Assembly (NCBI GenBank): GCA_037176725.1
Contig: JAZBRS010000060.1
Coordinates: 54,216,001-54,280,000 of the forward strand
From: Posidonia oceanica
Taxonomy: Eukaryota > Streptophyta > Magnoliopsida > Alismatales > Posidoniaceae
Direction: 5' to 3'
DNA length: 64,000 bases
Shown: positions 43,986 to 54,733 of the stretch, piece after piece
How positions within the stretch are numbered: the stretch's first letter is position 1
How the letters are laid out: every line of letters begins with the position of its first letter
The notes under the pieces: model-generated
Told to the model about the DNA's origin: nothing
Database searches by the model: none
What the model saw: only the letters and a program-made list of their open reading frames with translations
Made by a program: the position numbers and the translations under genes

Positions 43986-44526
43986 GCGTCTATGCAGTCG
44001 TTTGCTTGTATAGCTTTTCTTAAACCATGCTGTATCTCTTTTGGCCTATCAGAGGCGTGTAACCAGAGATTCACTCAATACAAAGACGTTTCACGCCATT
44101 TGTTTGTGTTGCATGCCTTGCCCATTGCATATCTCTTCTTGCCAGGATATCGCAGGACCTGCATCAAGCACCTCAGAGCATTGGCCCATGCAGACAACCT
44201 GAAGCAACCCCACAAGAAATCTCGAACAGTTTCCACCGCAAGCACCATGCAACCCGCAGCCTCAGCAAGAGAATTGCAACAAAGCCCCCTGCAGTCAACA
44301 TGCACGCAAGAACCCCTACAGACCCATGCACCGTCGCAACCGCATTTGCCCAGGTTGCCCTGGGCTGGCATCCCCAACTGCTCGCTTGGCAAACGCGTTA
44401 GTTTTGTCTGCATTTTCCTACTTTCGATACTAGGGGCGCCTCGGCTGTCCCCTGGTATCATCCTTGATACTAGGGGCATCTTTTTAGCTGCCCTCTGGTA
44501 TCGCTCCCTCTTTTCCCTTTCCTTGC
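43986..44526 (+). other. Start of the 3' region of E3
   Basis: Non-coding after the extra ORF. About 44357-44395 holds one CCCTGGGCTGGCATCCCCAACTGCTCG monomer, and 44425-44505 holds CCCCTGGTATCATCC segments, both also found (reverse) in the E2 3' region. Frames in it are not shared with the other copies. Confidence 0.55.
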
Positions 44527-45900
44527 TTGCTTGCTCAGGCGAGGACAAGCCCTTCTCGGACCCGGTATGCTCGAAGTCCTGCCCTGTATCCTCGTGTGAG
44601 GATCAGCCCTTGCATGGCTTTGCTTCGTGCGGACGATGCCCACGCTTGCCTGCCTCCTTTCCTTTCCTGCTTGTCCTCAAGCGAGGATAAGTCTTTTTCC
44701 CTTTCTTGCTTGTCCTCAGGCGAGGACAAGCCGTTTTTTCGTTTTACGTGACTCCGCTCCGTGTGGATGGGGTCCCGCGCGCTTGCTTCCTCGGGCAAGG
44801 ACAAGCCTCTTTCTTCTGCCCCTCCTGCTTGCTTCCTCAGGCGAGGACAAGCTGTTTTTTCATTTTACGTGAATCCGCTCCGTGCGGACGGGGTCCCATG
44901 TGCTTACTTCCTCGGGCGAGGAAAAGCCTCTTTCTTCTGCCCCTCCTACTTGCTTCCTCAGGCAAGGACAAGCCTTTTTCCTTTTCTGCGTGACTCCACT
45001 CGATGCGGACGGGGTCCCGCGCGCTTGCTTCCTCGGGCGAGGACAAGCCTCTTTCATCTGCCCTCCAGCTTGCTTCCCTGGGCGAGGACAAGCCTTTTTC
45101 CTTTTCTACGTGACTCTGCTCCGTGCGGACGGGGTCCCACGCGCTTGCTTCCTCGGGCGAGGACAAGCCTCTTTCTTTTGCCCCTCTTACTTGCTTCCTC
45201 GTGTGAGGACAAGCCTTTTTCTTTTTCTACGTGACTTCCCTGCGTGCGGACGGGGTCCCGCGTGCTTGCTTCCTCGGGCGAGGACATGTTTCTTTCTTCT
45301 GCCCCTCCTGCTTCCTTCCTCGGGCGAGGACAAGCCTTTTTCCTTTTCTACGTGACTTCCTTCCGTGCGGACGGGGTCCCGTGGGCTTGCTTCCTCGGGC
45401 GAGGACAAGCCTCTTTCTCCTTTCCCTCCCGCTTGTTTCCCTGGTCGGGGACGAGCCCCCTGGGTGACTTCGCTCCGTGCAGACGAAGTTCCCTGTCTGT
45501 CCCCTCAAGCGAAGATCAGATTACTGCTTGCTTCCTCGGGCGAGGACAAGCCCCCCCTTCAGATTCCGTCTACGCGGAATCCCCTGCTTGCTTCCTCGGG
45601 CGAGGACAAGCTCTTCTCGGACCTTGTATGCTCGCAGTCCTGCCCTGTATCCTTGTGCGAGGATCAGCCCTTGCGTGGCCTTGCTCCGTGCGAACGATGC
45701 CCACGCTTGCCTACCTCCTTTCTTTTCTTGCTTGCTTCCTCGGGTGAGGACAAGCTCTTCTCGGACCCCGTATGCTCGAAGTCCTGCCTTGTATCCTCGT
45801 GCGAGGATCAGTCCTTGCGCGGCTTCGCTCCATGCGGACGATGCCCACGCTTGCCTGCCCCCTTTCCCTTTCATGCTTGTTTCCTCGAGCGAGGACAAGC
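44527..45900 (+). repeat. Tandem arrays in the 3' region of E3 (121-bp and 144-bp units)
   Basis: The phrase GACGGGGTCCC (first copy GATGGGGTCCC) starts at 44766, 44887, 45008, 45128, 45249 and 45370, giving a 120-121 bp period. Each unit has two CCTCGGGCGAGGACAAGC motifs about 60 bp apart, with the short palindrome CCTCGGGCGAGG. A longer 144-bp unit, with TTCTCGGACC and TATGCTCG, occurs at about 44527, 45586 and 45730 on both sides. Several long frames cross the array but they only reflect repetition in all phases and are not genes. Confidence 0.9.
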
Positions 45901-46297
45901 TGCTCCTATTTTCCTTATGGGTTGGCAGCCCTAACTACTCGGTCGACAGCTGTCCAATTGTTTGCCCTTTTGTTTGTTGGGCTAGCAGCCCTAACTGCTC
46001 GGATGCCAAGCTCGTCAGTCTTGTCAGGCATTTCTTTTGTGAGCTCGGACTAACCCCTGAACTCATGCATTGCATTGCAGCTTTCTTTGCATCCCTTCTG
46101 CATCAGCATTGCATTTGCATTAGCACGCATTGCATCAGCATTTGCATTCGCATCCGCATCTGCATTGTGGCTCTAAGTCACGTTTTTCGGTGCATCCATC
46201 GGATGAGCGACTCACGCCTACAGTCATTTGCGCTCATGCCGGCGTCAGGTAGGGTGTCGTGTCTACCCTGAGCAGTGGTCTTGCTCCACTTGACCTT
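45901..46297 (+). other. 3' untranslated region of E3 before polypurine tract
   Basis: Two monomers GGGTTGGCAGCCCTAACTACTCGG and GGGCTAGCAGCCCTAACTGCTCGG (about 45914 and 45977), the family amplified in E2, then a GCATTGCATTTGCAT-rich run (46065-46165), then the block shared with E2 (46195-46297). Confidence 0.7.
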
Positions 46298-46314
46298 GCT
46301 CAGGGAGGGGCATC
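46298..46314 (+). promoter_or_regulatory. Polypurine tract of E3
   Basis: GCTCAGGGAGGGGCATC directly before TGTAGACACC. The E2 tract differs only at the last base. Confidence 0.87.
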
Positions 46315-49189
46315 TGTAGACACCTCATTCTAATAGCTTGGAGGTTGGTTGTTTCTTTCACAGGCTCGTGTGGACTCTAGAATGGCATCCCTCTTCTAAC
46401 CCATTTTTCTAACCCATTTCCAAACCCAAAAACATTGCCCAAACCCTAGAAGCCCTTACCAAGCCTTTACTACAACTTTTAAAACATTTCTAGGCCCAAG
46501 CCCAAGCTCATTTGTAGCTTGTGCCACCTGAGTGTGTTGGACGTTGGAATAGGCAGCGTCCAACGTTGGACACGGCATGTGCTAGCGTCCAACGTTGGAC
46601 GCCCTCTGGTCCGGCGTCCAACGACTCGGGTGCAGCAGCGACTGCTCCGCCTACTTCGGCTCACCGCCCGTCCACTCCACCGCCTCCCCGCACTTACTAC
46701 TTGTCCCTTCTTCCATTCCACACCATCCACTACCCTCCAAGCCCAAGTTACTACCCATCTTCTCCCCATCAGCGCCTAAACCACTCTCTAAGCCCTCACT
46801 GCAGCAGCTGACTTCTACCGCCCGCACCTGCCACCGCCCTGACCTCGCCGGCCTTCTGACAGCACCCATGCCCTCTCCTGACAAATCCTTGTGGCTTCCC
46901 CACACTCACTAGCTCCTGCCAGCACCTGCACTTGCCAGAATTCGGCCTGCAAACACCTCTGTCAGCACTTGAACCCATGCCATTGCAACAAAACCGAGAG
47001 TTCATGCCATTCTAGCATTCACCACACCGAGTCTAGAGGAAATTTGCCACCTCCAGAGCGTAGAGTGCACTCCCCTCTCCATCCTTGACCCTTCACGACC
47101 TCCTCCGGAGCTCCGAGCACCTCGCGCGACCTCGTCGAAGTAGCTGCTGTCAGCACGTCCACAACTCCGGCAAGCGAGGTGGAGCCGCCGTTCCAGGCCA
47201 CCAAACGGTAAGCACTCCATCCCCTTAGGTCTTGCATGCTTAGTAGTACATCCCCATGTAGTTTTACATTTTTTTGAATCCTTTTGGTCGTGATTCGCGG
47301 CCAAGAGGGAGTTCAGTGTGTTGGACGCACCAGCTTGTGCGTCCAACGTTGGACGCGGCATAGGCCGGCATCCAACACTCTGCCTTACCTTGCTCCTGTT
47401 TTGATGTCTTCCATGCTTTGTTATTGCATGCTTTTTCTGTAAATGCATGCTGTATGCTTCCCTAAATGTTCTCTGATGCTATGCCATGCCTGTTTGTTTG
47501 TTCCATGCTTGTTTAAATCACCTTTGCATGCCTTAATGTTCAGTATGTCTTCTGCCTGCGTTGGACGCTAGGGTGAACCGCGTCCAACGTTGGACGCTGG
47601 TTCACCTAGCGTCCAACACATCTGTTAGCTGTAACTTGTTGCCATGCCTACATCATGCATATTTTTTATGCTATTTTGTGATCCAAGCTTGCTTAGAGAT
47701 GTCTGGCCCCTATGGCAACCATGCTTAGGTTTTCTAGGTCTTCTCAAGATTTATGCTTATCTTTTGCAAGTTTTGACCCTATATTCTTATGCATGCTTCC
47801 TTTTCATCTTGTCCTCTTGGATTAAATGCTTGCCATGTTTGCTGTGGATGTTTATTTTGCCCTGGTATGCCTTAGTTCATCTGCATGCATGTAGGTGGGG
47901 TCAGAGCTGAGCTCCCCCTTTAGAACAGGTAGGTCTGCATGCCTTGGTCATTGGATGCCAAAGCCTCCAGCGTCCAACGTTGGACGCTGCTGGCTCTAGT
48001 GTCCAATGTCCTGGCTCCTCATCTTTTTGTTTGAAGCTTGTATGTCATTCTGATCTCCTTGCTTGCATATCTCCTGTGTTCCCATGCATGCTTAGCCTCT
48101 TTAGCAATTGTTCTTTAACTTCTTTGAATTATTTTGCTATTTTATGCATGTTTCTTTGTGTGTTGTGCCTCCCAGGGCGTTGTACGCTGCTAGTGCTGGC
48201 GTCCAACGTTGGACGCCGGCCTAGCTCACGTCCAACACCCTGGTTGTGTCTCTGACCTGGCACAGGCTATAGGTAAGGTTCTTTCTAGTTTCTTTGTGAC
48301 CCCATGCTTGTATGCTTGCCCCATGCTCATCCCCAGTAGCCCAAATGCATGTACCCAGTTTTTATTTTGCTTTTGTATGCTTCTTTCTCTCCTCTATCTT
48401 TTGGCCTGTGTTAGACGCCTATCACTCTAGCATCTAACGTTGGACGCCCAGCCTACAGGCATCCAACAACTTGCTTGCCTTGATCTTGGATTCTGGCTTG
48501 CTCCTTGCTCTGATTCCTCTTCTAATCTTCTGTTAGGTTAGACCTACATCTCCTGCACCCATTTAGTTGCATTCTTGCATCTGTATTGCACCCATGTAGC
48601 TAGATTGCATTGTTTTTCAAAATTGCATGCTGTTTGTCTCTAGCAGGTGTTGGACGTCAGCAATGCTAGCATCCAAGATTGGATGCTGGTGTTGCCAGCG
48701 TCCAATACTTGTAGAGGACTGACAGCCATTTTAAAGCGCCGATTTCGCTTTGCTTGCCGTTTTCTGCATTTTTTCGCTTCTTTGGCTTGCTGCGACCCCT
48801 ATGCATGTTGCCCACCCCTTTGTTTTGGTTTTGCACCCTGCTTTGCCTCATTTTCCGTACTTTGCCCCGTTTTCCACACTTTGCATCGCTTCTCGCTCCG
48901 CTGCATAGTTTTCTACTCCCCATTGCATTGTTTTCTGCTCTTTATCTCATTTTTCGTGCCTTGCTTTGTTTTCCGCATTTTCGCACCATTTTCCGCACCT
49001 GCTTTGCTTTATCGCTTGCATGCCGCTTGCATTGCTTGGTTTCCTCGCAGTTTTGCTTTATCACCTGCATCTGCATATAGGGCTATGATGCTTACTGCTT
49101 AGGAGTTCTCACGAACCAGGGTCCACCCAGTTCGGAACACTAGCAGCGTGGCTGAGCACATAGATAGCACGTCTATTTCCAATGCATAG
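46315..49189 (+). repeat. 3' LTR of E3, truncated by insertion of E4
   Basis: Starts TGTAGACACCTC and follows the 5' LTR to a point equal to 30421. The remaining ~477 bp should lie beyond E4. It holds seven hairpin arrays and retains the ~240 bp missing from the 5' LTR. The last 5 bp before E4 are CATAG, the expected target duplication. Confidence 0.93.
46536..48706. repeat. Seven arrays of 29-bp hairpin units in the E3 3' LTR
   Basis: Positions: 46536-46622 (three units), 47320-47376 (two units, one loop of 10 nt), and 47560-47617, 47950-48007, 48179-48236, 48410-48467 and 48649-48706 (two units each, 58 bp). They are in the same order and spacing as in the 5' LTR apart from the deletion. 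In the 48410 array the first stem is TTAGACGC pairing with GCATCTAA, where other arrays have TTGGACGC and GCGTCCAA, a paired A-T for G-C change. Confidence 0.93.
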
Positions 49190-52100
49190 TGTAGACACCC
49201 CATTTTGAGAACCCGGAAGTTGGTTGTTTTCTCCTGCAGGCTCGTGTGGACTCTGGAATGGCATCCCTTTTCTAACCCTTTTTTCTAGCCCAAACCAAAC
49301 CCAAAACCTTGCCCAAAGCCCAAGAAGCCTTTACCAAGTTATTTGCAACTTTTACAACACTTCTAGGCCCAAGCCTAAGCCCATTTGCAGCTTGTGCCAC
49401 TTGAGTGTGTTGGACGTTGGAACAGGTAGCGTCCAACGTTGGACGTGGCCTGTGCTGGCATCCAACGTTGGACGCCCTCTGGTCTGGTGTCCAATGACTT
49501 GAGTGATGCAGCAGCTGCTCCGCCCCCTCTGGCTCACCTCCCGTCCATTCCACCGCCCGTACAGCACTTACTAGCCATCCCCTCACCACTCCACGCCACC
49601 CACTAGCTGCCAAGGCCGCGTGACAGCCTGCCACAGCCAATTTCGAGCTCCCGCCCGTTTTCCGCTCTCCTCTGGAGTCACCACTTTGCCAGCCTATCCC
49701 TGCCACCCCGACGACTTCGGCGACCATCCACACCTCCAGCACTAACTACCTGACATCCCTCGAAGACCTCCCACTCTTGCTTTGGCATGCCATGCCTGCC
49801 ATCGCCTGCCATTGCCTGCCAAAATCCCTGCCACTGTTGAACTTGAGCCTCCGAACCCAACAAAACAGCCTCCTTCATGCCGTTGCAGCATTCACCACAC
49901 CGAGACCAGAGAGAATTCGCCACCTCCAGAGCACAGAGTGCACTCCTCTCTCCACCCTCGACCCTTCGCAACCTCCGGAGCTCCGAGCTGCTCAGATGCC
50001 CTCGCCGAAGTTGCTGCTGCAGATACACCCGCAACGCCGGCGAGCGAGGTGGAGCCACTGTTCCGGGCTGCCAAACGGTAAGCACTTCATCCCCTTTAGT
50101 CTTGCATGTCTAGTGTTACGCTCCCATGCATTTTACAATTTTTTGAACTCTTTTGGTCAAGATTCGAGGCCAAGAGGAAGTTCAGTGTGTTGGACGCTTG
50201 CTGTAGTAGCGTCCAACACTCTGCTTAGCTTTGTCCTTGTTTGACTGCTTTCCATGCTTTATCTTTGCTTGCTTCTCGGAAAATATGTGCCATATGTTTC
50301 CCTTAGTGCTCCCTGTTGTTATACCATGCTTATTAGTTTATCCCGTGCTTGTTTGAAGGCTTTTTGCATGCTTAATATCCAACTGTCTTCTGCCTTCGTT
50401 GGACGCCAGGGCAAGCTGCGTCCAACGTTGGACGCTGGTTCACCTAGCGTCCAACATATCTGCTCACCTTGCTTTGCTGCCCTGCCTACATCGTGCATAT
50501 TTTTGACGTTATAATCCGATCCATGCTTGCCTAGAGATGCCTGGCCCCTATGGCACCCATGCTTATGTTTGCTAGGTCTCTTCAAGTTACATGCTTTCTT
50601 TTTGCAAGTTTTAGGCTTATACTCTCATGCATGTTCCCTTTTTATCTTGTCTTCTTGGATTAAATGCTTGCCATGCTTGCTGTGGATATTTCTTTCTTGT
50701 TATGGCATGTTTCAGTAGTTGCATGCAAGTAGGTGGGGTCTGAGCTGAGCTCCCCCATTAGAACAGGTGAGTCTGCATGCTTGGGTCAATGGACGCCAGA
50801 GCCTTCAGCGTCCAACATTGGACGCTGCTGGCTCTAGCGTCTAATGTCCTGACCTCCCCATCTTTGGTTCAAAGCTTGCATGTCTTCCTGATCTAGTTCT
50901 TTGCATGTATCTTGTGTTCTTATGCATACTTAGCCTCTCTAGCAACTGTTCTTTAACTTCTTTGAATTATTCTAGCTATTTTATGCATGTTTTTTGTGTG
51001 TTGTGCCTCCTAGAGTGTTGTACGCTGCTGGTGCTGGCGTCCAAAGTTGGATGCCGGCCTAGCTTGCGTCCAACACCCTGGTTGTGTCTCTGACCTGGCA
51101 GGGACACTAGGTAAGGTCTGATTGCATCTTTTATGCTCCCCTCGTTTGCTTGTTTGTCCTATGCACATCTAGTAGCCCAAATGCATGCTCCCACCCTTTT
51201 TATTTTATTTTATTGTTCTTTTAGTTTGTTTTTTGTTTGCTTCCTCTTTTCTTTGTCTTCTGGCCTGTGTTAGACATCTGCCACTATGGCGTCTAACGTT
51301 GGACGCCATGCCTACCGGCGTCCAACAACTTGTTTGTTCAGACCCTTAATCCTGGCCTACCCCTTTACTCTAATCCCCTCCTAATCCTCTGTTAAGTTAG
51401 TCATGCATCTCATGCACCTCTTGCACTGCATTTCTGCATCTGCATCGCATCCATATAGCCTACATGCATTCATTTTTCTCAAAAGCATGGCTTGGTTGGA
51501 CGGCCAGATCTCAGCGTCCAACATTGGATGCTGTCAATCTGAGCGTCCAATGCCCTCTGCCCCCTTTTTTCTTCTTTTCTTTTTTCAAGAATCACCTTGA
51601 TCTTGCTTCTGATTTCTAGGCCTTGTGTTTTGATTTCCCAGCATGCTCTATCAATCCTTGGATTTTTACATTGCATCAAATCCCTATTTTCCAAGTTTGC
51701 ATCGCATGTTTTCTGCATTTTGGTTTCTGCCTGTGTAGGACGCGAGCTATTCCAACGTCCAACATTGGACGCTGCTGCTAGTCACATCCAACACTTGTTG
51801 TAAGCTGCATCTCATTTTAAATGCCGAATCCATTTCGATCGCCGCCCCCGTGCATTCGCTGGTCCCAGTACATGCCCACAGCACCCTTGCATGTTGTCGG
51901 GACCCTGTTTTGATTTTGCACCTCGCCCTGCACTTTTTTCCTCTTTGCACCTAGGTCCTTCTCTTTGCATTCTTGCATGCATTGCACCCCTATCATTGCA
52001 CCTAGTATCTTAGGACACTTTTGAGCACTCTTAGCTCCCATGCATATGGGAGGCTCCGTCCTGCACACCCCTAGGACCTCTTTGCACTTAGATCCATTCT

Positions 52101-53567
52101 TCTCCCCTGTTCTTGGCCCTCTTGCCTTGAAGCCTGCATATCTTCCGATCCGACCGTCAAATCTTCGCAATCAAGCTACCTAGACAACCCCGGTGGAGCG
52201 CACTTCAACGCAGGCCAAGCACTTCCCAGATCAGGCTTTAGATCTCCAACGTAAATCCTTCTGAACCATTGCATATCATTTATCGCATTTGCATGCATTG
52301 TTTTCGCGTCTCGTTTTCCACGCATATAGATTAGGGCCTCTACTCTGCTTCCTCCTTTCGCGTCTTCTTAGTGTTTTTGGGTTGAGTTTCCCCTCAGATT
52401 CACTACTGATTGCGGCCTTCTTCCACCTTTTCCACGATCTGATTGCGCAGTGAGCTTTGGGCAGTGTGTGAGACACATCGTGGGACAGTTTAGTGGGAAA
52501 CAGTCATAGAATAGTGGTGATCCCTCCACTTGCTTCCTTTCCCCTTTACAAGTCTTCACACCTGCATTGTGTGGTTCTTCTGGTATTTGTTCTTGCACTC
52601 ACATCGCTTATCTCTCCTTTACATCTGGGCTGGCAGCCCTAACTGCCCGTTTGACGCCTGTCATGTCGTCTAAGCTTCCCCTTTGCTTGTCATACCCCTG
52701 CATTGCGTGGCTTTTTTTGAGGTTTTGCTTTTACTTCTGCATCGCTTGTTTTCACATCCAAATTTGCTTTTGCCTTTGCATGTCGTACCCCTGCATTGCG
52801 TGGTTTTTCCGAAGTTTTGCTTTTGCAATCGCTTCGCTTGTTTTCGCCCGGATTTGCCTTCCCCTTTGCTTGTCATACCCCTGCATTGTGTGGCTTTTCC
52901 GATGTTTTATTTTCGCTTGTTTCTCACGTTGTTTTGCATGTTTGACGTTGTTTTCCCTTGCATGTCGCTCGCATTGCTTGGTTTTACCACTGTTTTGTTT
53001 TATCGCCTGCTTTTGCATATAGGGTAGTGATGCTTACTGCTTGGAGTTCTCACGAACCAGGGTTCGCCTGGTTCGGAACACAGACAGCGCTGCTGAACAT
53101 TTAGATTGCACGTTTAATTCCTTGCACACATTCCAACCCTTAGAGCACACATTTGAGCATCCAATTAGGCATTCATGGCATTTAGGCATTCGAAGCATGC
53201 ATTTCCCCTCAAAAGCGAGCGTAAGCCTAGAAAGACCGCTTCTCAGGCGTGTCGGGGGTGCCTAACACCTTCCCCGTGCGTAACAAGAGTCCTTACCCTT
53301 TCTTTGGCCCACAATGACCCTTTTACCCTCGTCCTTGGTACGAGATATCCTCTTTGCATAGCATTTGCATTGAACTGCATCTTCTTGTGTGGTTTTGCAT
53401 GTTCTTCATGCATTTCCCCTATTTTCCTCGTCTCCCGATTGAATAGACTAGGTGGCAACTCCCTTTTCTTTATCTTTCCCCTCTTCGCGTCTCTCCATCC
53501 GTGAAAACCTCTCTCTTTCGGGTACCCCTTACGGTCCGAGCCTAAGAAGAGAAAAGGTGCATTCACA
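49190..53567 (+). repeat. 5' LTR of E4 (about 4.4 kb)
   Basis: Starts TGTAGACACCCC, ends about CATTCACA; a 3-base gap separates it from the primer-binding site, so the exact end is uncertain by a few bases. 49190-51800 is colinear with the E3 LTR, including eight hairpin arrays. 51800-52990 is different from E3 and has AATCCGACC/TTCGCAATCAAG-type segments that recall the E1 LTR (about 11160). The last ~560 bp are the shared terminal block. One CTGGCAGCCCTAACTGCCCG monomer of the 3'-region repeat family lies at about 52629. Confidence 0.9.
49409..51792. repeat. Eight arrays of 29-bp hairpin units in the E4 LTR
   Basis: Positions: 49409-49495 (three units), 50189-50217 (one unit), 50398-50455, 50788-50845, 51017-51074, 51269-51326, 51495-51551 (57 bp) and 51735-51792 (two units each). 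Together with the E3 copies this makes about 45 units. The sixth and seventh (51495, 51735) extend the series. The 51269 array keeps the TTAGAC / GTCTAA pair seen at the same place in E3. Many loops begin and end with complementary bases (TGG...CCA, CT...AG), which lengthens the stem. Confidence 0.93.
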
Positions 53568-53570
53568 GGC

Positions 53571-53588
53571 TGGCGACTCCGCTGGGGA
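53571..53588 (+). promoter_or_regulatory. Primer-binding site of E4, tRNA-Arg type
   Basis: TGGCGACTCCGCTGGGGA. It matches the complement of plant tRNA-Arg(ACG) 3' end, as I recall it, except for one base (G for A). Confidence 0.9.
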
Positions 53589-54733
53589 CCTAGACTCCGA
53601 CTTTCGTTTTTGGTTTTCTCGCCGCTTGCCTTTTGCACTTTCGCTTACCTTATGCTTTTGCATGCCTTGCTTGCTTACCTGCTCGCTTGTTTATTTACTT
53701 GCTTTATGCCATGATTGCTTGCGCTGCTTTATTTTCCTGCATTACACACCTAAATACTTGCTTGGCACACTATGCATGCTTTTTGTGTGATAAGTGTTTT
53801 GTTTTACACAAATGCTATGCCACTACACATGCACATGCCATGCATACTATGCCTTTTGACATGCTAAGTGTTTCTTTCCACTATCATGTCCACATAACAT
53901 GACCATGCTTTTTGAAGTGTTGTGTGTTGATTGCTTGCCATGATTGGGTGTTTTCTTCCCCTTTCGCTTTAGGATTAGGAACAACTAAAGACAGGTTACT
54001 CCCCTTCCCTTGGCAAGTAAAAACAGCAAGTAAAAGTCACATCTAGGATCTACTAGAGACCTCAACACACCTCCACCCATTGGGTTAATAAAACACGCAA
54101 GATTAAAAAACTTTGATCATTTTGCATAAAGCATCATATAGGACATGCATCTTCTCATCCCTGAGTCTACCTATTAGTTTGAGAAGGACTGTCCCGGTCT
54201 CTTGTTTAGCTGCTTGGCACAGGACGAGTCGATCGGTCTGTCCCCCTTATCAGGGGTCGTGTCGGTGTTGCTTGCGGGTACAGCCCATGCTTAGGCAGGG
54301 TCAAGGCCACTACTGCACCACTCGTCGTACCTAAGCTCTGGGCCAGGGTCTAAGCGAGAGCCTTATTTTCTAACTGAGTCGGTGACCTGCACACTTGTGA
54401 ATCCGAAGTAGACAACCTACTAGGACACACTAGATTGGTGAGAGAGAGCATGCTAGATAGCATACCATCTGCATGATTGCATTCATACCACCAACTAAAC
54501 ATTTGCCTTTTCTTTCAGGTTCTAACACCTATTTGTTTGTTTGCAACAGAGATGGCGAGTGAGCGAGTTCCCTTGTCGGGGCTTGAGTGTTTTGCTTCAC
54601 TGACGCCTCTGCTGCGTCTTCTGTTCTCTACCTTCCCTTCCCGGAGCTATTTGCCTTTGCGAATATAGCTCCTCCTAGGCATCTTTCTTCACCCTTCCGT
54701 CGCAGCCCTGTTCTTACCCGCTGCCAGTCAGCC
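53589..54733 (+). other. 5' untranslated leader of E4
   Basis: Colinear with the E3 leader (CTTTATGCCATGATTGCTTGCG, AGCATCATATAGG, GTGTCGGTGTT, AGGGTCAAGGCCAC). A splice-acceptor-like TTTGTTTGTTTGCAACAG ends near 54551. An open frame upstream of the M-A-Q start (from about 54587) is in phase with gag, so the true gag start may be further upstream. Confidence 0.6.

Larger units (their letters stand above)
27793..49189 (+). mobile_element. E3: full-length but decayed Tat-clade element with extra ORF, 3' LTR interrupted by E4
   Basis: Order: 5' LTR (27793-30898), primer-binding site, leader, gag, protease, linker, RT, RNase H, second RNase H, integrase, non-coding stretch, DUF7745-like ORF, tandem repeats, polypurine tract, 3' LTR (46315-49189, cut at a point equal to 30421 of the 5' LTR). 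All coding parts carry stops and frameshifts. The first ~210 bp of the two LTRs differ by 13 substitutions (12 transitions) and one 6-bp indel by hand count, so the element is not recent. It is inserted in the leader of E2. Confidence 0.93.

Noticed and set aside
44706..45934. Several overlapping 80-190 residue frames on both strands
   Set aside because: They arise from the 121/144-bp tandem repeats, are open in several phases at once, and have no match in other copies.
52567..53022. Cys/Phe-rich frame of 151 codons in the E4 LTR
   Set aside because: Lies in the LTR over a repeated GCATTGCGTGG..TTTTGCTTTTGC unit; the matching part of the E1 LTR is open only in other phases.
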